Shown: piece after piece, positions 43,904 to 52,602 of the stretch
How the letters are laid out: each line of letters begins with the position of its first letter
Numbering within the stretch: position 1 is the stretch's first letter
Origin: Tessaracoccus caeni
GTDB taxonomy: Bacteria > Actinomycetota > Actinomycetes > Propionibacteriales > Propionibacteriaceae
NCBI RefSeq assembly: GCF_029211185.1
Contig: NZ_JARGDO010000018.1
Location: 1 to 64,000, forward strand
DNA: 64,000 nt
Reading direction: 5' to 3'
Position numbers and translations under genes: made by a program
Notes under the pieces: generated by a model
The model's database searches: none
Told to the model about the DNA's origin: nothing
The model's input: only the letters and a program-made list of their open reading frames with translations

Positions 43904-45601
43904 CTACCGCGAGACCGTCGCGGTGCCGTCGGCGTTCTCGACGAACTGGAGGTTCGGATCATTCAACTCAGTGTTGAGGTCAACATTGTTGTCCTTCATC
44001 AGCTGAGTAAAGCGGTCGTACGCGCTCTGAGTGATCTCAACTTGCCTGGAAAGATTGTTCCTCTCGAGGTCCGCCACGTAGGTATCCCAATCTGCATCGA
44101 CCCCGCCCTTGGTCACCCACTCGGCAAACTTGGCCATCGCTGTCTGCGAGATACCGGTGTTATTGAGCGAGAACTCCCGGGTCTCATCAGCCGTCATCGA
44201 CACTCCGCCGTAGATGACATCAGCGTTCAGATCGATGTTGGCGAAGTCATCTGCATATGTGGCGTCCACGCCACGCACCTCGAACTGCTCCTTCGGCAGG
44301 CTCAGCTTCACCCCTGGCTGCACGAACCAGCCCGGCGCGCCATCGGACAGCGAGTTCTGGAACTGCCAGTCGGAGGCGTTGATGTTCGGGTCGTCGGAGG
44401 AAATGACGGTGTAGTCCTTCTCGCCGTTCTTCTTCACACCGACGTCGAACGAACCGTAACGCGCCTGGATACCGATATCCGGGGTGTAGAAGGCGTCAAC
44501 GATCTTCAGCGCCGCTTCCTTGTTCTTCACGGCAGCGGACACCGAGATCCTGTTCGTGCTGAAGTTCAAGCCGTCGCCATTGAAGAACCATGTCCGTGCG
44601 GCGTCAGGGGCATTGTCGGCGACAAGCGTCGGCAGAGTGACATACTGGTCCGCGATCTGGGAGCCGAACGCGTCGGACGGAGTCCACCAGATCGTCGCAC
44701 CGACGAGGGCTGTGTCACCCTCACCCTTGAGCCGGGAGATGTACTGCGAGAAGTCGTGGGTGAAGACATCGTTCGCGATCACCCCGGCGTCCCACAACTC
44801 GTTCATGTAGACGATGAAGTCCTTGTAGGCGGGGTCGGTCAGGTAGTTCTTGATCACGCCGTCGTCAGCAAACATGCCGTTGCCACCGCCGCCGGGGACC
44901 GTGATGCCATGGCTGCCTAGTAGGACATTGGGATTGAACCAGCCCCAGCCGTCAGCCGACGGCGCCAGGAAGTCGAAGGGAACCTCGTCAGCCTGACCAT
45001 TGCCGTTCGGATCCCCCGACTTGAACGCCTCCAGCACCGCCTCGAACTCGCTCCAGCTCGTGGGTTCCTTGAGATCCAACGCATCGAGCCATTGCTTGTT
45101 GATGAACAGGTGAGCGCTCGAGTTCGCCATGATGCCGGTGTTCACGCCAGGCGCTCCGAAGACCTTGCCCTCCCAGGTCGACACCACCCTAGAGAAGGGA
45201 CTGCCCTCGAACGTCGCCTTCAGGTTCGGCATGCTCTCCAGCTCAGCCGACAAGTCGACGAAGAAGCTGTTGTAGTCGCCCCAGTCGCCACTGCCGTAGC
45301 CGCCGATCGTGACGTCAGCAATCTCACCTGCGGCCAGCGAAGCCTGCTTCTGCTGCTGCCAGGACGAGCTGGCTGTCTCCTGCCACGTGATCGTGCAACC
45401 ACAGGCCTCTTCGAGGTCTTTCGTCCACGGCATCTCTGCCATCGGCTTCGCCCGAGCATCCTTGATCACCTGAACGGTCACGGTCGGCTTGCCGTCGGCG
45501 TCAGTCTCGTCGCCGTTGTCGCTGCCACAGGCTGTCAGCATCAGCGTGCCAGCGACGGCGACGGCCGCACCGGCCCGCCACCAGGAACGTCGTGTCTTCA
45601 T
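43904..45601 (-). CDS. Extracellular solute-binding lipoprotein of the glucoside ABC importer
   Basis: This 565-residue protein has a lipoprotein signal (AVAGTLMLTACGSD) and a type-2 periplasmic-binding fold of the large LplA/YtcQ group: EACGCTITWQETASSSWQQQKQASLAAGEIADVTIGGYGSGDWGDYN, INKQWLDALDLKEPTSWSEFEAVLEAF and QIADQYVTLPTLV. ATG at 45601 has a strong AAGGAGG; the frame reading 45 more codons is rejected as it crosses the operator. First gene of the operon. Ligand is presumably an alpha-linked oligosaccharide, since two alpha-glucosidase genes follow. Confidence 0.9.
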   Translation of the reverse strand: MKTRRSWWRAGAAVAVAGTLMLTACGSDNGDETDADGKPTVTVQVIKDARAKPMAEMPWTKDLEEACGCTITWQETASSSWQQQKQASLAAGEIADVTIGGYGSGDWGDYNSFFVDLSAELESMPNLKATFEGSPFSRVVSTWEGKVFGAPGVNTGIMANSSAHLFINKQWLDALDLKEPTSWSEFEAVLEAFKSGDPNGNGQADEVPFDFLAPSADGWGWFNPNVLLGSHGITVPGGGGNGMFADDGVIKNYLTDPAYKDFIVYMNELWDAGVIANDVFTHDFSQYISRLKGEGDTALVGATIWWTPSDAFGSQIADQYVTLPTLVADNAPDAARTWFFNGDGLNFSTNRISVSAAVKNKEAALKIVDAFYTPDIGIQARYGSFDVGVKKNGEKDYTVISSDDPNINASDWQFQNSLSDGAPGWFVQPGVKLSLPKEQFEVRGVDATYADDFANIDLNADVIYGGVSMTADETREFSLNNTGISQTAMAKFAEWVTKGGVDADWDTYVADLERNNLSRQVEITQSAYDRFTQLMKDNNVDLNTELNDPNLQFVENADGTATVSR

Positions 45602-45625
45602 GCATCCTCCTTGATGAACACTATG

Positions 45626-45653
45626 TTTACACTCTAAATATATAGAGCGTAAA
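45626..45653. promoter_or_regulatory. 28-bp inverted repeat operator between ROK regulator and glucoside operon
   Basis: TTTACACTCTA (45626-45636) and TAGAGCGTAAA (45643-45653) form an inverted pair with one mismatch around AATATA. The site is AT-rich and sits 25 bp before the binding-protein ATG and 26 bp before the ROK regulator ATG. It is the obvious binding site of the adjacent ROK repressor. GACTAT (45668-45673) may be the -10 of the regulator, ending 5 nt before its ATG, implying a leaderless mRNA. Confidence 0.8.
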
Positions 45654-45678
45654 GGAAAGGTACGGCAGACTATTCGGC

Positions 45679-46932
45679 ATGTCAAGCATTCGCAGGAGCC
45701 AACTCCCCTCCGCGCGACGCGACCCAGGCGCAGCAACGTCGCCGCAGTCGATGCGCGAGCGGAACCTGCATGCGCTGCTCGACGTCTTCTGGAGCAACGC
45801 TGACAGTTCCTTGACTGCGAAAGAGCTGATGGACGCCTCCGGCCTGACGCGCGCGAGCGTCCTGGACATCTGCCGCGCTCTCGACAACCTTGGGTGGATT
45901 ACTGAAGGGGCGGGCGCCCGAGCCGATACGCCCGGGCGTCGCGCCCGACAGTTCCAGTTCAACCCAGCGCGCTCATTGGTCGTTGGCGCGGACGTTAACT
46001 ACACGTCGGTTTCCGCGGTTGTCGCCGACCTGGCCGGCCGGATTCTCGGGAGTGCCAAACGCGAGTTCGCGGCTGGATACCCGTGGGAGTCCCGCAGCGA
46101 CCACCTCGGCACGACCATCTCCGCGGCGCTCTCGGACGCAGGTGTCTCAACAGGACGGATCGAGACCGTTTGCGTCGGACTAGGCTCACCTCTCGACGAG
46201 ACAGGGAAAGCACCTCGCCGGAATCCTCTGTGGGACGCCGTGAAGGTGGAGGCGAGCAGCTTCCTCCCCGAACAGGCCGACTGGCAGATCCTCGTCGAGA
46301 ACGACGCAAACCTCGCCGCCTGGGCTGAACGCGGCAGCGGTCGGGTCGACCCCGAATCCACATTCGTCACACTCCTGGCGGATGAGCTGCTCGGGTGCGG
46401 AATAGTGTTCGAGGGGCGACTACAGCGTGGCGCACATGGCGTGGCCGGCGAGATGGGCTTCGCCACAAACATCCGTGACGTGGAGAACGTCGAAGGCATC
46501 GGGTCGGTATGGGGGTACTACCGCGATGAGCTTCAGCAGAGCGGTAAACCAGCGAGGGAGGGAGTTACAGCCGTGGACATCCTTCTCGCTGCCCAGCAGG
46601 GCGACCCCGTGGCGTCCGCCGCCGTCCGTCGCACAGCGGATCGGCTCGCCAAGGCGATCGCCGTCATCGCTTTCCTCATCGATCCTGGTGTCGTAGTCGT
46701 GGCAGGCCGCTTCGCCGAGCATGCTGGCCGTCTCGTCGAAATGATCAACTGGCGCCTGACGGATCTCCGCGCTCCCTCCCCACCAACCGTCATCACCTCA
46801 GCACTCGGCGGTGACGTTGTACTGCGCGGTGCGATCGAGATGGCGATCGACGACATCAGGGCGGGAGTGAGCTTCGCTGCGAACGACGACGGCCCACCCG
46901 AAGGCACCCCGCGAAAAGCTCGTCGAGGCTGA
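45679..46932 (+). CDS. ROK-family transcriptional repressor
   Basis: This 417-residue protein has an N-terminal winged HTH (LHALLDVFWSNADSSLTAKELMDASGLTRASVLDICRALDNLGWI, residues about 28-75). A ROK domain follows: VVGADVNYTSVSAVVADLAG, VENDANLAAWAERGSG, GIVFEGRLQRGAHGVAGEMGF. The zinc-binding cysteine motif of sugar kinases (CxCGxxGC) is absent, replaced by NIRDVENVEGIGS. This is usual for some ROK repressors. It likely represses the divergent glucoside operon via the 28-bp site and is released by a sugar. Confidence 0.9.
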   Translation: MSSIRRSQLPSARRDPGAATSPQSMRERNLHALLDVFWSNADSSLTAKELMDASGLTRASVLDICRALDNLGWITEGAGARADTPGRRARQFQFNPARSLVVGADVNYTSVSAVVADLAGRILGSAKREFAAGYPWESRSDHLGTTISAALSDAGVSTGRIETVCVGLGSPLDETGKAPRRNPLWDAVKVEASSFLPEQADWQILVENDANLAAWAERGSGRVDPESTFVTLLADELLGCGIVFEGRLQRGAHGVAGEMGFATNIRDVENVEGIGSVWGYYRDELQQSGKPAREGVTAVDILLAAQQGDPVASAAVRRTADRLAKAIAVIAFLIDPGVVVVAGRFAEHAGRLVEMINWRLTDLRAPSPPTVITSALGGDVVLRGAIEMAIDDIRAGVSFAANDDGPPEGTPRKARRG

Positions 46933-47038
46933 TTCCGTTCAGTTCCTCGCCACCCCCGCAACAACGCGGCTGCGTGCGTCGGCATAGCAACGTTCACAAC
47001 CGCGTTGTTGCCACCTCAGCCCGAGAACTGACGGAATC
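46931..47038. repeat. Nested inverted repeats of 108 bp after the ROK gene
   Basis: Outer arms GATTCCGTTCAGTTC (46931-46945) and GAACTGACGGAATC (47025-47038) pair with one bulged T. Inner arms GCAACAACGCGG (46958-46969) and CCGCGTTGTTGC (47000-47011) pair perfectly. The left outer arm overlaps the ROK stop codon. No gene lies inside. It may be a structured terminator or a small non-autonomous element. Confidence 0.8.
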
Positions 47039-47102
47039 AACCGCGATAGCCAGCAAACGGGCGGACCCTCCACGCGCCAAGCGCGGCGCGCCTGCTCGAA
47101 GG

Positions 47103-47147
47103 GTGTACCGGCAGGGCATCCCACTTGGCGGCGGGGCGTCGTAGCGT
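47103..47147 (+). promoter_or_regulatory. Conserved MmyB-regulator promoter element (copy 2), leaderless
   Basis: GTGTACCGGCAGGGCATCCC begins at 47103, exactly 52 nt before the ATG at 47155, and TAGCGT (47142-47147) ends 7 nt before the ATG. It shares the position and most bases with the elements at 30280 and 52452. No ribosome site precedes the ATG. Confidence 0.8.
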
Positions 47148-47154
47148 TGCGCGT

Positions 47155-48024
47155 ATGAACAACAGGAGCGAGGTGCGCGAGTTCCTCATGTCGCGACGCG
47201 CGAGGCTCACCCCTGAGGACGCCGGGATCCCGGCATCCGGAAGCAGGCGGGTGCCTGGGCTGAGGCGCAGCGAGGTGGCGATGCTCGCCGACGTGAGCAT
47301 CGAGTACTACTCGAAGATCGAACGCGGCAGCCTGGCCGGCGTCTCCGATGGCGTGCTGGAGGCCGTCGCTCGGGCCTTGCAGCTGGACGACGCCGAGCGC
47401 GAACACCTGTTCGATCTGGCACGCGTGGCCCAGGGCGGGGCCGAGCCGGTGCGGCGACGCAAACCCAAGCAGTGGGTGGCGCGAGAGAGCCTGATCCGCG
47501 CCCTGGACGCGATCACCGAAGGGCCTGCCTTCGTGCGCAACGGCCGCATGGACATCCTCGCCACCAACGCGCTCGGCCGGGTGTTCTACGACCACGTGTT
47601 CGGCGGCCCTGGGCAAGGCAATCTGGCCCGGTTCAACTTCCTCGATGAGCGCTCCCGCGACTTCTACCCCGACTGGGAGGGCGCGGCGGACGTGAGCGTC
47701 GCGATCCTGCGCACCGAGGCCGGCCGCGACCCCGGTGACAAGCAGCTCCACGAACTCATCGGGGAGCTTTCCACCCGTTCCGAGGACTTCCGCACCCGCT
47801 GGGGCGCGCACAACGTGCGGCGGCACGGCTCCGGCACCAAGACCTTCCACCATCATCTGGTGGGCGACCTCATCCTCACGTACGAAGGGCTGGAACTCAC
47901 GGCCGAGCCCGGCCTGTCCTTCCTCATCTACACCGCCGAACCCGGCACCGCCAGCGCGGAACGCCTGACGCTGCTCGGCAGCCTCAGCGCCACTCCGATC
48001 GCTACGACAACGGGCTCCGCATGA
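47155..48024 (+). CDS. XRE-family regulator with MmyB-like domain
   Basis: This 289-residue protein is a paralogue of the regulator at 30332: HTH residues 8-60 (FLMSRRARLTPED, RRVPGLRRSEVAMLADVSIEYYSKIERGSLAGVSDGVL), then the MmyB domain (NALGRVFYDHVFGG, FLDERSRDFYPDWEGAADVSVAILR, RWGAHNVRRHGSGTKTFHHHLVGDLILTYEGLEL, TAEPGTASAERLTLL). No oxidoreductase gene lies divergent from it. Its neighbours are the ROK gene and the beta-glucoside PTS operon, so its target is unclear. Expression is probably leaderless. Confidence 0.9.
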   Translation: MNNRSEVREFLMSRRARLTPEDAGIPASGSRRVPGLRRSEVAMLADVSIEYYSKIERGSLAGVSDGVLEAVARALQLDDAEREHLFDLARVAQGGAEPVRRRKPKQWVARESLIRALDAITEGPAFVRNGRMDILATNALGRVFYDHVFGGPGQGNLARFNFLDERSRDFYPDWEGAADVSVAILRTEAGRDPGDKQLHELIGELSTRSEDFRTRWGAHNVRRHGSGTKTFHHHLVGDLILTYEGLELTAEPGLSFLIYTAEPGTASAERLTLLGSLSATPIATTTGSA

Positions 48025-48038
48025 GTCTCGTCGATGGG

Positions 48039-48067
48039 TTGACGCACCCCACCACCCCACCTAAGCT
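48039..48067 (+). promoter_or_regulatory. Promoter of the beta-glucoside PTS operon
   Basis: TTGACG (48039-48044), a 17-bp spacer and TAAGCT (48062-48067) make a good vegetative promoter 32 bp before the antiterminator RNA target. Confidence 0.75.
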
Positions 48068-48098
48068 GTGGCGCTAACAGCACCTGCTGTTGAGACCC

Positions 48099-48179
48099 AG
48101 GATGATCCTCGCTACGACGGGGCATGACCTGAGCTCCGGAACACGCTTAAGGCGTGGGCCCGATGCTCGGGTCTTTTTT
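48099..48179 (+). promoter_or_regulatory. Leader with RAT antiterminator target and overlapping intrinsic terminator (BglG/LicT control)
   Basis: AGGATGATCCTCGC (from 48099) through GGGCATGACCT (ends 48130) matches the shape of a ribonucleic antiterminator: short outer stem AGG/CCT, internal loops and an upper stem TCG/CGA. GACCTGAGC (48126-48134) is also complementary, with one U:G pair, to GCTCGGGTC (48165-48173), which is followed by TTTTTT. The outer strand of the RAT is thus also the left arm of the terminator, so the two folds exclude each other. The antiterminator protein is encoded at 51598-52431. Confidence 0.82.
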
Positions 48180-48216
48180 GCGTTTCCGGGGCTCAACGAA
48201 AGTGAGCAATGACGCT

Positions 48217-50145
48217 ATGAGCAAGGAATACGCTCCCCTCGCGGGGCGCATCGTCGAGCTGGTGGGAGGGCCTGAGAACATCAGGACGGCGTTCCACTGC
48301 CAGACCCGCCTTCGATTCGGCCTCCTCGATGACAAGAAGGCCGACCTCGCCGGACTGGAAGCCACCGACGGCGTGCTCCAGGTGATGAACAGCGGCGGCA
48401 TGTACCAGGTGGTCATCGGGATGCATGTCAAGGACGTCTTCGACGAGGTCGACGACGTGCTGAAGGCCGCCGGACACGACTCGGATTCGGCCCCCGCCGC
48501 ACCGGCCGAGAAGAAGGGGCCGCTGAGCACGGCCATCGACTTCATCGCGGGTACCTTCGTACCGGTCATCCCGGCGATCGCCGGAGCCGGCATGGTGCGC
48601 GCGGTGCTGTCGCTGCTCACCGTCTTCGGCCTGGTCGCCACGGACTCGCAGACCTACGTCATGCTGAACTTCTTCGCGGACGCGGTCTTCTACTTCCTGC
48701 CGATCCTGCTCGCGGTCTCCGCGGCGACCAAGCTGAAGAGCAACGTCTACATCGCGGCAGGCCTCGGGGCGCTCATGGTGCATCCCACCTGGGTGGCGCT
48801 GGTGGCCGCCGGAGAGCCGGTGACGCTGTTCGACATCATCCCGGTGACGCTGACCGGCTACAGCAACTCCGTGATCCCGATCCTGCTGGTCATGCTGGTG
48901 GCCGCGCCGTTCGAGCGCTGGCTCAACAAGGTGATGCCGAAGTCGCTGAACATGGTGTTCGTGCCGTTGATCGTCTTCCTGGTCATGGGCACGCTGGCGA
49001 TGACCGCCATCGGCCCGCTCGGCGCGTGGTTGGGCGGCTATCTCGCGGTCTTCTTCACGTTCCTCTCCAGCACGGCGGCCTGGATCCCGCCGCTGTTCAT
49101 CGGCACGCTGTGGCCTCTGATGGTCATGTTCGGTGTGCACACGGCGGTCGGCCCGCTCGGCTTCGCTCAGCTGGGCGAGATGGGCTACGACAACATCGTC
49201 GGGCCCGGCATCCTCGTGTCGAACATCGCCCAGGGCGCCGCCGGCCTGACCGTCGCGTTCATCACCAAGGATCCGAAGGTCAAGCAGATCGCCAGCGCCG
49301 GCGGCATCACCGGACTCATGGGCATCACCGAGCCGGTGCTGTACGGCGTCAACCTGCCCAAGCGGTACCCGCTGATCGCCGCCATCTGCGGCGGCGCGGC
49401 CGGCGGCCTCTATGCCGGCATCATGCAGGTCAGGCGCTTCGCCACCGGTCACTCCGGCCTGCCCGCGCTGCCGATGTACATCGGCGACGACACGCTCTAC
49501 AACCTGATCCACATCTCGATCGCTCTGGGCATCTCGATCCTGGTCACGGTGATTCTCACCTTGATCCTGGCTCCCCGCTACGAGAAGCGTTTCGCTGCGG
49601 AGGCCGAAGCCAAGGCCAGCAGCAGCGCCGCCGCCCGCCCCGCCGCCGCTGTTCAGTCCGCGACCGCGTCTGCCTCCGTGCTGACCGTCGTCAAGACGGA
49701 GCTGACCGCCCCCTGCACCGGCACCGTCGTTCCGCTCGCAGAGATCCCCGATCCGGTGTTCTCCTCCGGCGCGATGGGGCCCGGCCTCGGCATCGATCCG
49801 AGCGACGGACGCATCGTCTCGCCGGTGACCGGAGAGATCATCGTCGCGGTGAAGACCGGTCACGCATTCGGCATCCGCTCCGACGATGGGGTCGAGATCC
49901 TCGTCCACGTCGGCGTCGACACCGTGCAGATGAACGGCGCAGGGTTCACCGGCGCACTCACCAAGGGCACCCGCGTCGAAGCCGGCCAGACCCTGGTGAC
50001 CGCCGATCTCGGCGCCATCGCCGCAGCTGGGCACCCCGCCACCGTGGTGCTCCTGGTCACCAACCACAAGAAGTTCCCGAATGTGACGCCCACCGCCACT
50101 GGCGACGTACTCGCCGGCGAGCGCGTCCTGACCGTCCAGGCCTGA
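48217..50145 (+). CDS. bglF: Beta-glucoside PTS transporter, EIIBCA
   Basis: This 642-residue permease has EIIB with the phospho-Cys in AFHCQTRLRF (Cys28), EIIC with ten or so TM helices (FIAGTFVPVIPAIAGAGMVRAVL, GITGLMGITEPVLYGVNLP) and a C-terminal EIIA with the phospho-His in VEILVHVGVDTV. It takes up and phosphorylates beta-glucosides using HPr-phosphate. ATG at 48217; the ribosome site is weak (AAGTGAG). First gene of a three-gene operon under antiterminator control, followed after 9 bp by a phospho-beta-glucosidase gene. Confidence 0.92.
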   Translation: MSKEYAPLAGRIVELVGGPENIRTAFHCQTRLRFGLLDDKKADLAGLEATDGVLQVMNSGGMYQVVIGMHVKDVFDEVDDVLKAAGHDSDSAPAAPAEKKGPLSTAIDFIAGTFVPVIPAIAGAGMVRAVLSLLTVFGLVATDSQTYVMLNFFADAVFYFLPILLAVSAATKLKSNVYIAAGLGALMVHPTWVALVAAGEPVTLFDIIPVTLTGYSNSVIPILLVMLVAAPFERWLNKVMPKSLNMVFVPLIVFLVMGTLAMTAIGPLGAWLGGYLAVFFTFLSSTAAWIPPLFIGTLWPLMVMFGVHTAVGPLGFAQLGEMGYDNIVGPGILVSNIAQGAAGLTVAFITKDPKVKQIASAGGITGLMGITEPVLYGVNLPKRYPLIAAICGGAAGGLYAGIMQVRRFATGHSGLPALPMYIGDDTLYNLIHISIALGISILVTVILTLILAPRYEKRFAAEAEAKASSSAAARPAAAVQSATASASVLTVVKTELTAPCTGTVVPLAEIPDPVFSSGAMGPGLGIDPSDGRIVSPVTGEIIVAVKTGHAFGIRSDDGVEILVHVGVDTVQMNGAGFTGALTKGTRVEAGQTLVTADLGAIAAAGHPATVVLLVTNHKKFPNVTPTATGDVLAGERVLTVQA

Positions 50146-51573
<1,428 letters not shown>

Positions 51574-51597
51574 TCAGTCCGACGGGAGGGGGCCGGA

Positions 51598-52431
51598 ATG
51601 CGCGTCCAGCGCGTAATCGGCAACAACGCCCTGCTCGTTCTCGGCGACGACGGAGAGCAGATTGTGGCGCTGGGACGCGGGCTGGGTCACGGCCGGCGTC
51701 CCGGTGACACCCTGCCCGCCGACCAGGTGGAGCAGGTCTTCATCGCCGGCGACGCCGACGAGCGGCTCACCCGTTTCCTCGCCGACGTCCCCCTGGAGTA
51801 TGTGCGAGTGGCCGGCCGCATCGCGGATCTCGCGCACCAGCGGCTGGGGCTTCGCGTGACGCAGGCGCTCATCCTGCCCATCGCCGACCATCTGCACTTC
51901 GCGGTCCAGCGTTCGCGAGGGGGAACCGAGATCCGGTTCCCCCTCGCCTGGGAGGTCAGCCAGCTCTACCCCGTCGAGCTCGAGATCGGCGAGGCGGCCG
52001 TCGACCTCGCCGACGCGGCCTTCGACGTCGAGCTGCAGTCCGACGAGGCGGTCGCGTTCGCGATGCACTTCGTCAACGCCCAGTTCACCTCGCCGGGTAT
52101 GACGCCCGCCATCGAGATGACCCAGTCGATCGGGCGCGCCTTCGAGGTGATCGAGTCGTCCTTCGCCATCACCATCGACCATCGCTCCATGAACGCCGCG
52201 CGCTTCGTCACCCACCTGCGCTACCTCTACGCGCGCGTCGCCTCCGGTAAGCAGATCACGGAGTCACAGCCGACCCTCGCCGACGCGATCCGCAACGCGC
52301 ATCCCGAGGCCTTCACCTGCGCCGCCAAGCTCCGCTACGTCCTGGAGATGAACCTGCGCACCCAGCTCAGCGACGACGAGGTCGCCTATCTGGCGCTCCA
52401 CGTCGCAAAACTGGTGCTCGACCTGAAGTAG
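51598..52431 (+). CDS. licT: BglG/LicT-family transcriptional antiterminator
   Basis: This 277-residue protein has the RNA-binding CAT domain (RVIGNNALLVLGDDGEQIVALGRGLGHGRRPGD, residues 4-36) and two PRD domains. PRD1 conserved His residues lie in PIADHLHFAV and PRD2's in RFVTHLRYLYA. PRD residues are phosphorylated by HPr and by EIIB. When active, the protein binds the RAT in the leader and prevents termination. The gene is the last of the operon, 24 bp after the GH1 stop. Confidence 0.92.
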   Translation: MRVQRVIGNNALLVLGDDGEQIVALGRGLGHGRRPGDTLPADQVEQVFIAGDADERLTRFLADVPLEYVRVAGRIADLAHQRLGLRVTQALILPIADHLHFAVQRSRGGTEIRFPLAWEVSQLYPVELEIGEAAVDLADAAFDVELQSDEAVAFAMHFVNAQFTSPGMTPAIEMTQSIGRAFEVIESSFAITIDHRSMNAARFVTHLRYLYARVASGKQITESQPTLADAIRNAHPEAFTCAAKLRYVLEMNLRTQLSDDEVAYLALHVAKLVLDLK

Positions 52432-52451
52432 GCAGGGCTCTCTGAGGAAAG

Positions 52452-52496
52452 GTGTACTCGCAGGGCATCCCACAGCCGTCGAGGCCGCCCTACCCT
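52452..52496 (+). promoter_or_regulatory. Conserved MmyB-regulator promoter element (copy 3), leaderless
   Basis: GTGTACTCGCAGGGCATCCC begins at 52452, exactly 52 nt before the ATG at 52504, and TACCCT (52491-52496) ends 7 nt before that ATG. It has been kept although the regulator gene itself is gutted, so it now probably drives the MFS gene. Confidence 0.78.
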
Positions 52497-52503
52497 TGCT
52501 TGC

Positions 52504-52602
52504 ATGAACGACAGGAGCGAGATGCGCGAGGTTCTCCCCGCACGACGAGCAGAACTCAACTCGAGCGCGTCGGCGGTCCGGCTTCAGGCAGTCGCCGCAT
52601 GA
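52504..52602 (+). pseudogene. Gutted MmyB-type regulator: first ~18 codons only
   Basis: ATG at 52504 gives NDRSEMREVLPARRAEL, matching the start of the regulators at 47155 (NNRSEVREFLMSRRARL) and 30332. After about 18 codons the match ends, and the frame reads 14 unrelated codons to TGA at 52600, which overlaps the MFS ATG (ATGA). An internal deletion of most of a ~290-codon gene has joined its promoter and start to the MFS gene. Confidence 0.8.

Noticed and set aside
42671..44920. 749-codon plus-strand frame opposite the permease and binding-protein genes
   Set aside because: Antisense to three well-recognised genes; composition (Asp/His/Arg-rich) has no family features.
43904..45736. Longer start for the solute-binding protein at 45736
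   Set aside because: This would place the operator inside the gene; ATG at 45601 has a strong ribosome site and lipoprotein signal.
48193..50067. 624-codon minus-strand frame opposite the PTS permease
   Set aside because: Antisense shadow of bglF; low complexity.
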